This document shows positions 1 through 9,013 of a DNA stretch of 20,584 nt, in pieces. The DNA is taken from the NCBI GenBank assembly GCA_902803685.1, contig CADCQR010000011.1, positions 1-20,584 on the forward strand. The letters run 5' to 3'. Origin of the DNA: an uncultured Erysipelotrichaceae bacterium (GTDB lineage Bacteria; Bacillota_I; Bacilli_A; RF39; UBA660). The first letter of the stretch is position 1. Each line of letters starts with the position of its first letter. The notes beneath the pieces were generated by a model, which did not search any database, was not told where the DNA came from, and saw nothing but the letters and a program-made list of their open reading frames with translations. A program made the translations under genes and the position numbers.

Positions 1-654
1 AAAGAATCAAAACGAAAGCTAAAAAATGATAAATATAACATATTGTTAAGCATGACAAAAGAAGAGCTAGAAGAATATAGAAAATCAAGAAAAGAAAAAT
101 ATACTCATCCTGACGAAGATGAAATCAGGGAATTAATTGATACGATTGCATCGAAGACTCTAGCCGGTGAGATTGATAAAGCTACTAGTGTAAATTTATT
201 AAGTGAATTAATGGCAACGTCGATGATGGATAGAGTAGACGGACAGCTTGAAAATATCTCTAATTATACTGATGAAAAGAAGGATACTGCTATAGAAACT
301 ACTAACGAAGCTGAAGTCAACGATAATGATGATGGTGATGAAGTGGAAAGTGATGAAACTAATGAAGGAGATGTTTCTGACGATGAAAAAGATTCAACGA
401 TATCAGTAGAAGCCCAAAAAATTAGTATTGATGAGATTAAAATTTTGAATGAAGAGGTTAAGAAGAAAGACAAATTAACAGATACGAAATTTTATACAAA
501 AAGCATGAATATTACAGCCGCTGATTTTGAAGACGAAATGGATGACGAATTTAAAGAAAAAAGTTTACCTTTTTTACTTAAAGCGCTAATATTTCTAATA
601 ATTATTATAATATTAGCAGTATCAGCATTCTTCCTATATAAAATGTTTAAATAA
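1..654 (+). CDS. Acidic tail-anchored membrane protein, 5' end outside window
   Basis: I do not recognise this family. The reading frame is open from base 1, so the gene probably starts before the window. Internal candidates are TTG at 43 and ATG at 52, but neither has a convincing ribosome binding site. The visible protein begins with a Lys/Glu-rich helical stretch. A long Asp/Glu-rich low-complexity region follows, likely disordered (about 285-400). After a short conserved-looking patch (FYTKSMNITAADFED) comes a single C-terminal hydrophobic segment (residues about 180-200 counted from 43) with a short basic tail. This suggests a cytoplasmic acidic domain anchored by a C-terminal membrane helix. 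A terminator hairpin follows directly, so it ends its transcription unit. Function is unknown; the coding call is good, the start is not. Confidence 0.7.
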   Translation, partial: KESKRKLKNDKYNILLSMTKEELEEYRKSRKEKYTHPDEDEIRELIDTIASKTLAGEIDKATSVNLLSELMATSMMDRVDGQLENISNYTDEKKDTAIETTNEAEVNDNDDGDEVESDETNEGDVSDDEKDSTISVEAQKISIDEIKILNEEVKKKDKLTDTKFYTKSMNITAADFEDEMDDEFKEKSLPFLLKALIFLIIIIILAVSAFFLYKMFK

Positions 655-658
655 TACA

Positions 659-684
659 GTTGAAATTTATTTCCAACTTTTTTT
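659..684 (+). terminator. Rho-independent terminator after the tail-anchored gene
   Basis: GTTGAAA (659-665) pairs with TTCCAAC (671-677) with one A-C mismatch around a 5-base loop, followed by seven T (678-684). It lies 5 bases after the stop codon. Confidence 0.65.
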
Positions 685-689
685 CTTTG

Positions 690-698
690 TGATATTAT
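690..698 (+). promoter_or_regulatory. Extended -10 promoter element
   Basis: TGATATTAT fits the extended -10 form TGnTATAAT with one mismatch. The -35 position falls in the preceding terminator stem (TTCCAA, 671-676) and is weak. It would drive the 729 gene and polC, with a start point near 705. Confidence 0.4.
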
Positions 699-728
699 AT
701 TCTTATAAAGGTTTTGGAAGTGTATACT

Positions 729-1571
729 ATGAATATTAATTTTATAATAAATGAATATCTTATTGCATGGAATATTTTATTTACAAAGTCTATTACAAAA
801 AATCTTAGAGACTCTAAACAAAAGTTATGGGATGCTTTTAGAGATGAGTATAACAAGGCTTTTTCTGAAAAGGAGGCTATAATCTCTGAAAATAAAAATT
901 ATATTCCCAATAATGATAATCTTTATAATGCTATAATAGAAAAAGAAGATTTTAAAATATTAAAAAAAGATGCTGATAAAACTAGGGTTAACATAATGAA
1001 ATTATGGGACAAAAATATTAAAGATATCAATAGGTTTATAAAACGTGTTATAAAAATTAATATAGCTGATTACTTGTGCTTTATAATAAACAAGGACTTC
1101 GATATATGTGAAATAAGTAAAATATCTAAAAAAAATGGCTATATTATTATTGGTAAAAACCAATTAAATGAAAATGAGTTTTTAGTTAATTTGATACACG
1201 AAATTTTAAATAAAGAGGTAGCTATAATACCAAAAGATAATATTGGTATTAGGGCTTCTATACTAGAGTTAGCAATATTAAATGAATTTGCTACTACACT
1301 TAATGGAAAAAGCTGCTATTATAAAGGAAAAGAAGAGTTATACTATTTAAAAAAACAAATATATCCATACTGGTTAATGTATCTTGGAATAGAAAAAGAT
1401 AATATGGTAGAATATATGAAAAGAGACACAATTTTCTTTGACGAAGACAAGGTGGATTATAACTATGAGTTAAAAAGTATGAATATTGAAGAGTTTATTG
1501 AATTTGTTATAAACAATAAGAAAACTATTGTAAAAGTCATGCGATTAGCTGATACAGAAGAAATCATATAG
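729..1571 (+). CDS. Hypothetical protein with degenerate HExxH-like motif (HEILN)
   Basis: A 280-residue soluble protein of unrecognised family. I chose ATG 729 because GGAAGTG (716-722) sits at good spacing. TTG 714 is in frame but has a site only a few bases away. The N-terminal half is Lys-rich and helical. The centre contains LVNLIHEILNKEV (H157, E158) and downstream a Glu-rich helix, LELAILNEFAT. This order resembles small zinc peptidases (HExxH, then a downstream Glu), but the second His is Asn161, so catalysis is doubtful. There is no signal peptide or membrane segment, so it is probably cytoplasmic. Only 19 bases separate its TAG stop from polC, which implies co-transcription. The peptidase likeness is inference from the motif alone. 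Confidence 0.75.
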   Translation: MNINFIINEYLIAWNILFTKSITKNLRDSKQKLWDAFRDEYNKAFSEKEAIISENKNYIPNNDNLYNAIIEKEDFKILKKDADKTRVNIMKLWDKNIKDINRFIKRVIKINIADYLCFIINKDFDICEISKISKKNGYIIIGKNQLNENEFLVNLIHEILNKEVAIIPKDNIGIRASILELAILNEFATTLNGKSCYYKGKEELYYLKKQIYPYWLMYLGIEKDNMVEYMKRDTIFFDEDKVDYNYELKSMNIEEFIEFVINNKKTIVKVMRLADTEEII

Positions 1572-1590
1572 CACGAAGTGGGGGTTAAAC

Positions 1591-4500
1591 ATGGACGATA
1601 AAGTAAAAATATTGTTAGACAAAATAGGCATTAACGAAAGCAATTATGCTTATTTTAATGATGCTAAAATAACAAGAATAGTCATATCTTCAAAATCAAA
1701 ATGTTGGAATATCTTTATAGATAAAAAAGATTTATTACCAGTTGAAGCATTAGAAGAATTAGATTCAAAGATTCATTTATTAGACGAAAGCGCACCAGAA
1801 ATAGGCATTATTTGGAACATTGAAAATTGTAACAGTGAAGTATATTTAAGCTATTACCCATATCTACTAAGAAAATTAAAAGATGATTTAAAAATAACAG
1901 AAATATTTGAACAAAGTTTACAAATAGAAGAAGACTTTTTAGTATTAATAGCTTCCAATGAAATAGAAGAAGAAAAATTAAATAGATGTTTACACAAAAT
2001 CCAATCGTTTTATCAATGCCTTGGCTATAAATTCAATATAGAAGTAGTACTAAGACATCCTCAAGGTTTATTAGATGAGATACAAAATCAATTGGCAGCA
2101 GAAGCAAATAGTATTAATTTAAATACCATTAAACAACACGCAAAAGAAGATGTTCAAGGTTCTGCTGAACCAGAAAAAAAATTTAAAAGAGAACCAAAGG
2201 ACCCTAATAGTGTCATTGGGCGTGGTATAAAAGAAGAACCAATAAAAATTAAAGCATTATTAGGCGAAGATAACAATGTTACTGTAGAAGCTCAAGTTTT
2301 TGGTACTGATTATTTTGAGTCTGCTAAAACAGATTTTAAAATTATAACTTTAAAAATAACTGATTTTTCCGATAGTATTTACTGTAAGGTCTTCTCAAGA
2401 GACGATGAGGAATACAAGGGATTATGCAAAGAATTTAAAGTTGGCAATTGGTATAAAATAAGAGGGTACACCAAGAATGACCAATTTTCTAAGGAATTAG
2501 TGCTCAACGCTAGAGATATTATCAAAATTGAAAAAACAGTTGATACTATCAAAGATACAGCAGATGAAAAAAGGGTAGAATTACATGCCCATACAAAGAT
2601 GAGCCAAATGGACGGCTTGGCTGATGAAGTAGATCTTGTTAAGACCGCATTAAAATGGGGACACAAAGCCATTGCTATCACAGATCATAATGGAGCTCAA
2701 GCATTTCCCCATGTTTTTAACTTTGTAACTAGTCATAATAAAGAGTTAAAAGAAGGCGAAGAACCATTTAAAGCAATCTATGGCTGCGAACTAACGATGA
2801 TTGATGATAGTATTAATATTGTTACTAGACCAAATGATGAAGTTATGTTAGATCAAACATTTGTAGTTTTTGACTTTGAGACCACTGGTTTTAATGCCGG
2901 AGGTGCAGATTCAATCATTGAAATTGGAGCAGTTAAAATTAAAAATGGAGAAATACTTGAAAGATATGATGAGTTAATTTATCCTGGTAGACCACTACCA
3001 CAGAAAATTGTGGATATTACGCAAATAACTGATGAAATGTTAGCAGGAAAAGACAGTGAAGAAAACGCCGTAAAAAGATTTATTGAATGGTTTGGTAACT
3101 GTCCGATGGTTGCTCATAATGCTAAGTTTGATGTATCATTCTTAGAAATGGCCTATAAAAAATATAATTTAGGAACTTTTGATAATCCTGTGATTGACAC
3201 CCTTGAATTGTCTCGTACTTTAGATAATACGTACGCCAGACATTCCCTAACAGCTTTAGCAAAGAGATATGATATCTTAAAGACAGATAAGAATCCAGAT
3301 GGATTTTGGGATGAAAATTCTCATCATAGAGGAGATTATGATGCAGAAGGTACAGCCTTAATATTTCATAAGATGTTGAAGAAATTATCTAATCGTAATA
3401 TAGATAAAATGTCTGATTTAGATAAACTTGTATCGAAAGAGGAAATTCATAAATACGGTAGAGCACATCACATAAATTTATTAGTAAAAAATAAAGTGGG
3501 AATAAAGAATCTCTTCAAATTAATTTCTCTAGCGAATACAAAATATATTTATAAAACGCCAAGAATACTTAGAAGTGTTATTGAAGAACATAGAGAAGGA
3601 TTATTGGTTGGAGCTGGTTGCTATGAAAGTGAAGTGTTCCAAGAAGCGAAATCAAAGAGTGATGATGAATTATCAAATATTATTAGATTTTATGACTATG
3701 TGGAAGTACAGCCGATAGAATGTTACAATCACCTAATTCAAACAGGAGACTTTGCAACAGAAGTAGAACTTGCAGCTAACATTGAAAAAATCATAAGAGT
3801 GACAGAAGAAGCTGGAAAAATAATAGTAGCAACAGGTGATGTACATCACATAAAAAGAGAAGATAAAATATATAGAGAGATTATTGTTAATCAGAAAGTC
3901 CCTGGTGGTGGCAGGCATCCTTTAGCCAAAAATGATATAAAGGAAATTCCTTCAAATCACTTCAGAACAACAAACGAAATGTTAGAAAACTTTAAATTTT
4001 TAGGTGAAGAAAAAGCCTATGAAATAGTAATAAAAAATACAAATACAATAGCAGACATGGTAGAGATATTTGAAGTAATACCAGATACTGGGGGAATACC
4101 TTTCTCACCACGAGTTAAAGCAGATGATGGGCAGAGTTATCTAGATTGTCCTGTCGTTGTAACAGATCTTGTATATACTAAAGCAAAGGATTGGTACGGA
4201 GAACCATTACCATATATGATTGAGGAACGTATAGCAACAGAATTATATGGTGATATAGTTTATAAAATAATTACAGAAGAATTGCAAGAAAAAGAATTAT
4301 CAGAAGAAGAGTTTCAGATTCAAGCGCATAAAAGATTACATGATGAGATATTAAAAGGCTCTGATAATATCAAATCAATTGTTACTGATTATGTAAAAAG
4401 GACGAGCGAAGAGGAACTTGATGATAAGGCTTTAGCAAAAAAAGTCAAAAAGACCCTTGGTGGTGTCATCGGAGGAGGATTTGACCCAATATACTTAATT

Positions 4501-6249
4501 TCACAAAGATTAGTTAAGCATTCTAATGATGAAGGCTATTTAGTTGGTTCGAGAGGTTCCGTTGGTTCTTCATTTGTTGCTACTATGATGGGAATAACGG
4601 AAGTCAATCCTTTAGCCGCACATTATAGATGTGGAAAGTGTAAATTAAGCGTTTTTGATAATGATGATGGCGTACCACTAGGTAAAGATTACTCATCTGG
4701 ATTTGACTTACCCGATAAAGATTGCCCAAATTGTCATATTCCAATGATTAAAGACGGACAAGATATGCCATTCGCAACATTCTTAGGATTTAATGCTGAC
4801 AAAGTTCCAGATATTGACTTGAATTTCTCAGATTTAAATCAAGCTAGTGCACATGCCTATACAAAAGTGTTATTTGGAGAACACAATGTTTATAGAGCAG
4901 GAACTATTGGTACTGTTGCTGACAAGACAGCATTTGGATTTGTAAAGGGATACTGTGAAGAACATGAAATAAACGATATGAGAACAGCTGAGATAGAGAG
5001 ATTAGCAATTGGTTGTACTGGTGTTAAAAGAACTACCGGACAGCATCCGGGAGGCATTGTTGTTATACCAGATTATAAAGACGTTGAAGATTTTACACCT
5101 TATCAATATCCCGCTGAAGATGATACAGCTGAATGGATGACTACCCACTTTGATTATCACTCAATTGATCAATGTTTACTAAAACTAGATATTCTTGGGC
5201 ACTCTGACCCCACACAATTAAGGTTAATCCAAAACCAATCCGGCACAGATATATTAAAGGTCCCACTAGATGATAAAGCAACAATGTCCATATTTACATC
5301 TACAGATGCACTTGGTGTGACAAAAGAGCAGATTATGTGCAATACTGGTACTTTAGGTATTCCAGAATTTGGTACACCATTTACGATTAAATTAGTTGAA
5401 GATACTAAGCCAACGACCTTTGCCGAATTAATTAAAATATCTGGTTTATCACACGGAACAGATGTTTGGTTAGGAAATGCCCAAGAATTAATAGCTAATA
5501 ATATAGTTCCATTTAAAGAAACAATCGGCTGTCGTGACGATATAATGGTTTATTTAATGTATCATGGAGTAAAACCGATAAAAGCCTTCAAGATAATGGA
5601 GTTTGTTAGAAAGGGTAAAGCTTCTAAGGACCCAGAAACTTGGAAAGAACACGTAAAAACTATGCAGGAAGCTAACATACCGGAGTGGTTCATTGGCTCA
5701 TGTCAAAAAATAAAATACATGTTCCCAAAGGCTCATGCCGCAGCATATGTTATATCAGCTTTTAGAATTGCCTGGTACAAAGTTCATATGCCCGTATACT
5801 TTTACGCTTCATGGTACTCGTCAAAAGCAACTGACGTAGACATAATTCCAATGATAAAAGGATATCAAGCTATAAAAAATAGGTTAGAAGACATTCAAGT
5901 TAAAGGTTATGAAGCAACCAATAAAGAAAATGGGCAAGCAGAATCTTTAAAAGTAGCTTTAGAAGCAACTGCAAGAGGAATAAAGTTTTTAAATGTTGAC
6001 TTATATCATAGTGATGCCACTGTATGGATAGCTAAAAATGAAACGGAAATTTATCCTCCGTTTAATGCCATTGAGGGTCTAGGCGATACAGTAGCAAAAA
6101 AAATTGTTGAAGAAAGAGAAAAACAAGATTTTATCAGTATCGAAGACGTCCAAAAGAGAGGGAAGGTATCCCAGACTTTAATTGATAAAATGAAAGAGAT
6201 GGAAATATTAAAAGATTTACCAGACTCAAATCAGTTATCCCTATTTTAA
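1591..6249 (+). CDS. polC: DNA polymerase III subunit alpha, Gram-positive PolC type
   Basis: Replicative polymerase with built-in 3'-5' proofreading. The order is a PolC N-terminal region, an OB fold (about 215-315), a PHP domain starting at LHAHTKMSQMD (331), and a DEDD exonuclease inserted in the PHP domain (D428 and E430 in FDFETTGF, HxxxxD ending at D584). PHP resumes with GDVHHIK. The polymerase core has SRGSVGSS (987-994), the catalytic pair D1074/D1076 in PDIDLNFS and FPKAHAAAYV near the end. A CxxC/CxxC zinc site lies at C1014, C1017, C1045 and C1048. The C terminus, NQLSLF, is a textbook beta-clamp binding motif. At 1552 residues it is about 115 longer than B. subtilis PolC. The start is supported by GTGGGGGT just upstream. 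No terminator is obvious after the stop. Confidence 0.98.
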   Translation: MDDKVKILLDKIGINESNYAYFNDAKITRIVISSKSKCWNIFIDKKDLLPVEALEELDSKIHLLDESAPEIGIIWNIENCNSEVYLSYYPYLLRKLKDDLKITEIFEQSLQIEEDFLVLIASNEIEEEKLNRCLHKIQSFYQCLGYKFNIEVVLRHPQGLLDEIQNQLAAEANSINLNTIKQHAKEDVQGSAEPEKKFKREPKDPNSVIGRGIKEEPIKIKALLGEDNNVTVEAQVFGTDYFESAKTDFKIITLKITDFSDSIYCKVFSRDDEEYKGLCKEFKVGNWYKIRGYTKNDQFSKELVLNARDIIKIEKTVDTIKDTADEKRVELHAHTKMSQMDGLADEVDLVKTALKWGHKAIAITDHNGAQAFPHVFNFVTSHNKELKEGEEPFKAIYGCELTMIDDSINIVTRPNDEVMLDQTFVVFDFETTGFNAGGADSIIEIGAVKIKNGEILERYDELIYPGRPLPQKIVDITQITDEMLAGKDSEENAVKRFIEWFGNCPMVAHNAKFDVSFLEMAYKKYNLGTFDNPVIDTLELSRTLDNTYARHSLTALAKRYDILKTDKNPDGFWDENSHHRGDYDAEGTALIFHKMLKKLSNRNIDKMSDLDKLVSKEEIHKYGRAHHINLLVKNKVGIKNLFKLISLANTKYIYKTPRILRSVIEEHREGLLVGAGCYESEVFQEAKSKSDDELSNIIRFYDYVEVQPIECYNHLIQTGDFATEVELAANIEKIIRVTEEAGKIIVATGDVHHIKREDKIYREIIVNQKVPGGGRHPLAKNDIKEIPSNHFRTTNEMLENFKFLGEEKAYEIVIKNTNTIADMVEIFEVIPDTGGIPFSPRVKADDGQSYLDCPVVVTDLVYTKAKDWYGEPLPYMIEERIATELYGDIVYKIITEELQEKELSEEEFQIQAHKRLHDEILKGSDNIKSIVTDYVKRTSEEELDDKALAKKVKKTLGGVIGGGFDPIYLISQRLVKHSNDEGYLVGSRGSVGSSFVATMMGITEVNPLAAHYRCGKCKLSVFDNDDGVPLGKDYSSGFDLPDKDCPNCHIPMIKDGQDMPFATFLGFNADKVPDIDLNFSDLNQASAHAYTKVLFGEHNVYRAGTIGTVADKTAFGFVKGYCEEHEINDMRTAEIERLAIGCTGVKRTTGQHPGGIVVIPDYKDVEDFTPYQYPAEDDTAEWMTTHFDYHSIDQCLLKLDILGHSDPTQLRLIQNQSGTDILKVPLDDKATMSIFTSTDALGVTKEQIMCNTGTLGIPEFGTPFTIKLVEDTKPTTFAELIKISGLSHGTDVWLGNAQELIANNIVPFKETIGCRDDIMVYLMYHGVKPIKAFKIMEFVRKGKASKDPETWKEHVKTMQEANIPEWFIGSCQKIKYMFPKAHAAAYVISAFRIAWYKVHMPVYFYASWYSSKATDVDIIPMIKGYQAIKNRLEDIQVKGYEATNKENGQAESLKVALEATARGIKFLNVDLYHSDATVWIAKNETEIYPPFNAIEGLGDTVAKKIVEEREKQDFISIEDVQKRGKVSQTLIDKMKEMEILKDLPDSNQLSLF

Positions 6250-6273
6250 AAACTTCTCTTATAATTAGTAAAG

Positions 6274-6282
6274 TGATATAAT
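6274..6282 (+). promoter_or_regulatory. Extended -10 promoter of the HEVLGH lipoprotein gene
   Basis: TGATATAAT is a perfect extended -10. A weak -35 (TTCTCT, 6254-6259) lies 17 bases upstream. Transcription should start near 6289, upstream of the GAGGGG ribosome binding site (6305-6310). This supports the start at 6317 rather than the in-frame ATG at 6287. Confidence 0.55.
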
Positions 6283-6316
6283 AACAATGATAATAAGTAA
6301 AAATGAGGGGAATAAT

Positions 6317-7825
6317 ATGACTAAAAAAGTAGAATTTAATGTAATGTCAAAAATTAAAAAAGATGATAAAGTATTCGTGGTATTATTTAATAAATTACAC
6401 GGGCTTTACTTTTTAAGGGAAGATGGGGGAAAACTTGATTATCCGACAACAAGCGAATATCTAGAATTGAAGAAGCTCTACAATTCAGTATCACTAAGAT
6501 TGAATTTTGATAAAATCAAAGTTGCGCCCTTAGCACGATTGAAGAACAGATTAATTTCTATAGCTTTGTTAGCAACTATGGCGATAGAAATGGTGGGATG
6601 TGGCAAGGCAGATAATGCCCCTGACTCGTATGAAAGTAATTTGCAACGTGTAGTTGAAGTGTATAATGATTACGGAATTTCATTGGATGATGGGATTATC
6701 ATAAATGATGGTGTATATTCAGTGAGTGGATTTGATGCTGACAATCCAAAAGCTTATACTGCATTGGAAGAATATTGGAAAGATAGTCACCACTTTAATA
6801 AATCATATGATGAAGTAGTATCAATTGATGAATTTGCTAAAAAAATGAATCTTCAAGGCAAGACTTACGATGATGTAATAGAAGTTTTAGAAAAAAACGA
6901 AAATATTGACAAGAAACTTAAGGCGATTTTAAAAAAAAATATAAAAAATTTGCAGAAAAGCAAATTTGATATAAATCTTGCACTACTTTACTATAATATC
7001 AAAAATTTAAAAGTTGAGTATGTCGAAAATTTTGTTGACGAAATAGGTAATGAATATAGTGCATTAGGACTTTTTGATGAAAAAGCAAAAACGCTAAAGA
7101 TTCTAAAATCAATAGGGGCTACTAATTTGCTTGAAAGAACAGCTGTACATGAAGTGCTTGGTCATGCCGCAACTACCGCTTTTGATGAAGAAAAACGTAT
7201 ATTCGTAACGCCAGATCGTTGCATGTTAGGGGTTGACGCTACCACTCTACCTGCATCTGTTTCTTGGTATAATTTTGGGTCTGCATACGGAGAGGGCTTG
7301 GCAGATTTAATTACAGCAATAGCTACAGGGGAACCGCTAGAATATTCAGTAGGATATTCAACCGAAGCTTATCAAATTCAATTAATATCAGAACTGTACG
7401 ATATTCCGCTTTCAGAAATAGCGAATAATGGAGTAGAAGCTATAATATCAAAATTACATGATAATGGTATAGCTGACCCCGAATCAGTAATTGCACAAGC
7501 AGATACGGAGCTTATTTCTAGAAAATATGGTGATGAGCCTAATTATAACCTAACCATAGTTCTTAGCAACCTCTTTAATGCAAGAATCGAACAGCTTTAT
7601 TCTGAAGGAATGTCAAAAGAAGATATAAGTCAAAAAATAGATACTATATATGATAATACAAGAAGAAATATTCAATATTATACTATTCAAGGGGAAGATG
7701 GAGAAGAAAGACTTATAGTTTATAACAGCGCTGGTACTAAATCTTACACTTTGATAGATGAGTCATATATCTTCGCTAATGCATACGAGACTTGTAATAG
7801 TCTACATACAGAAAAATCAAAATAG
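6317..7825 (+). CDS. Predicted lipoprotein with HEVLGH metallopeptidase-like motif
   Basis: A 502-residue protein of unrecognised family. ATG 6317 is preceded by GAGGGG at ideal spacing. The first ~75 residues are soluble and basic. A hydrophobic segment (about 79-93) then ends in MVGC with Cys95, a plausible but non-standard lipobox. The rest is polar and probably outside the cell. HEVLGH lies at H278-H283 and GEGLADL at E326. The HExxxH spacing is that of the dipeptidyl peptidase III family (M49, HELLGH, with a Glu ligand some 50 residues later). H278, H283 and E326 are therefore the likely zinc ligands and E279 the catalytic base. I see no wider M49 similarity, so this may be convergence or a separate family. 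No terminator separates it from the 7907 gene. Confidence 0.8.
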   Translation: MTKKVEFNVMSKIKKDDKVFVVLFNKLHGLYFLREDGGKLDYPTTSEYLELKKLYNSVSLRLNFDKIKVAPLARLKNRLISIALLATMAIEMVGCGKADNAPDSYESNLQRVVEVYNDYGISLDDGIIINDGVYSVSGFDADNPKAYTALEEYWKDSHHFNKSYDEVVSIDEFAKKMNLQGKTYDDVIEVLEKNENIDKKLKAILKKNIKNLQKSKFDINLALLYYNIKNLKVEYVENFVDEIGNEYSALGLFDEKAKTLKILKSIGATNLLERTAVHEVLGHAATTAFDEEKRIFVTPDRCMLGVDATTLPASVSWYNFGSAYGEGLADLITAIATGEPLEYSVGYSTEAYQIQLISELYDIPLSEIANNGVEAIISKLHDNGIADPESVIAQADTELISRKYGDEPNYNLTIVLSNLFNARIEQLYSEGMSKEDISQKIDTIYDNTRRNIQYYTIQGEDGEERLIVYNSAGTKSYTLIDESYIFANAYETCNSLHTEKSK

Positions 7826-7874
7826 ATAAAAAATATGAAATATAATATTAAAGTTAGGTATACTAATATCTATT

Positions 7875-7883
7875 TGTTATATT
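7875..7883 (+). promoter_or_regulatory. Possible extended -10 upstream of the beta-solenoid gene
   Basis: TGTTATATT matches TGnTATAAT with one change. The -35 region (TTAGGT, 7854-7859) is poor. The gene may instead be read through from the upstream gene. Confidence 0.3.
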
Positions 7884-7906
7884 ATATGTACATAAGGAGA
7901 GTGAAT

Positions 7907-8962
7907 ATGAAAAAGAATTTCTGTACAATATTATTAATCATAATAATGATATTTGGCATCTCAGTACAGGCAAAAGGAACTAATGGGTTTTATGCCGATG
8001 ACTCAGTATCATTAAAGAAAAAGTTCGATACAACTACATTTATTGCTGGAAATAATGTTGATGTTTCATCAGAGATTGAAGGAATAAATTTTGTTGCTGG
8101 AAATAATATAAACTTATCCAGTAAACAAGATTACCTTTTTGTTGCTGGAAATAGCATAGACGTAAGAAACGTTGAAGCAAAGGATGCTTTTATTGCTGGA
8201 GCTACTATAAGAGTAAAGGAATCAACTATAAGAGATTTATATGTTGCTGGCGAAACGGTAACAATTGATTCCAACATTTCTCGTAATTTATATGCAGCCG
8301 GAGAAACAGTAACATTAAATTCAGAAATAAAAGGTGATGTCAAATTATCGGCAGAAACTATTATTGTTGGCGAAAATGCTATAATTAGTGGAACTATAAA
8401 CTATCCTGATGATGCAAGTATCAATATTAACGATAGTGCGAAAATAGGAAAGACTAAGACATATAAGAGCCATGAAATCGAGAAGACTTCATCAATAGCT
8501 AGTACGATAGGGGATAAAATATTATCGTTTATATCAATCTTAGTAGTATCATTAGTTTTATTACTGCTTAATAAAAAAATGTTTACTGGAATTGAAAAGT
8601 TGGATAGAGATGCTAAAAATACTATAAAAATGTCACTAATAGGATTTCTAGCACTAATTACAATCCCTATGGCAGCACTTTTTATTATGATAACTGTAAT
8701 AGGTATACCAATTAGTATAATAGGTATAATTTTCTATGGAATTTTAATTTATTTATCAAACACTGCATCTTCATATTATGTAGGTAATTGGATGTTAAAG
8801 GATAAAATAAAAAATAAGTACTTGTTATTAACAGTATCATTATTATGTCTTTACATAGTTAAGGCACTACCTATAATTGGTGGATATGTTAGCTTTATAT
8901 CTTTGTGTCTTGGCTTAGGTATCTATACAATGTTGATAAAACGCCGTATAAATGAAAAATAA
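7907..8962 (+). CDS. Exported bactofilin-like beta-solenoid protein with C-terminal membrane domain
   Basis: A 351-residue protein. ATG 7907 has a strong AAGGAGAGTGA upstream; the frame extends further 5' but without a site. Residues 1-22 form a signal peptide or signal anchor. Six rungs then begin with F/Y-x-AGxx at residues 45, 62, 78, 95, 112 and 129, with a seventh, degenerate one near 146. The period is about 17 residues, as expected for a right-handed beta-solenoid of the bactofilin (polymer-forming cytoskeletal) type. After a linker, about four membrane segments follow (about 205-222, 246-285, 300-330 and 325-345 region), rich in Ile/Leu. Bactofilins are usually cytoplasmic; here the signal sequence puts the solenoid outside, so a surface scaffold or envelope-sensing role is inference. 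A strong terminator follows. Confidence 0.82.
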   Translation: MKKNFCTILLIIIMIFGISVQAKGTNGFYADDSVSLKKKFDTTTFIAGNNVDVSSEIEGINFVAGNNINLSSKQDYLFVAGNSIDVRNVEAKDAFIAGATIRVKESTIRDLYVAGETVTIDSNISRNLYAAGETVTLNSEIKGDVKLSAETIIVGENAIISGTINYPDDASININDSAKIGKTKTYKSHEIEKTSSIASTIGDKILSFISILVVSLVLLLLNKKMFTGIEKLDRDAKNTIKMSLIGFLALITIPMAALFIMITVIGIPISIIGIIFYGILIYLSNTASSYYVGNWMLKDKIKNKYLLLTVSLLCLYIVKALPIIGGYVSFISLCLGLGIYTMLIKRRINEK

Positions 8963-8983
8963 AATAGTTTAGTATATTTTGTT

Positions 8984-9013
8984 AGCCAGCACTTAAACGT
9001 TGGCTCTTTTTTT
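8984..9013 (+). terminator. Strong Rho-independent terminator
   Basis: AGCCAGC (8984-8990) pairs with GTTGGCT (8999-9005) with one G-U pair and an 8-base loop, followed by C and seven T (9007-9013). Confidence 0.85.
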
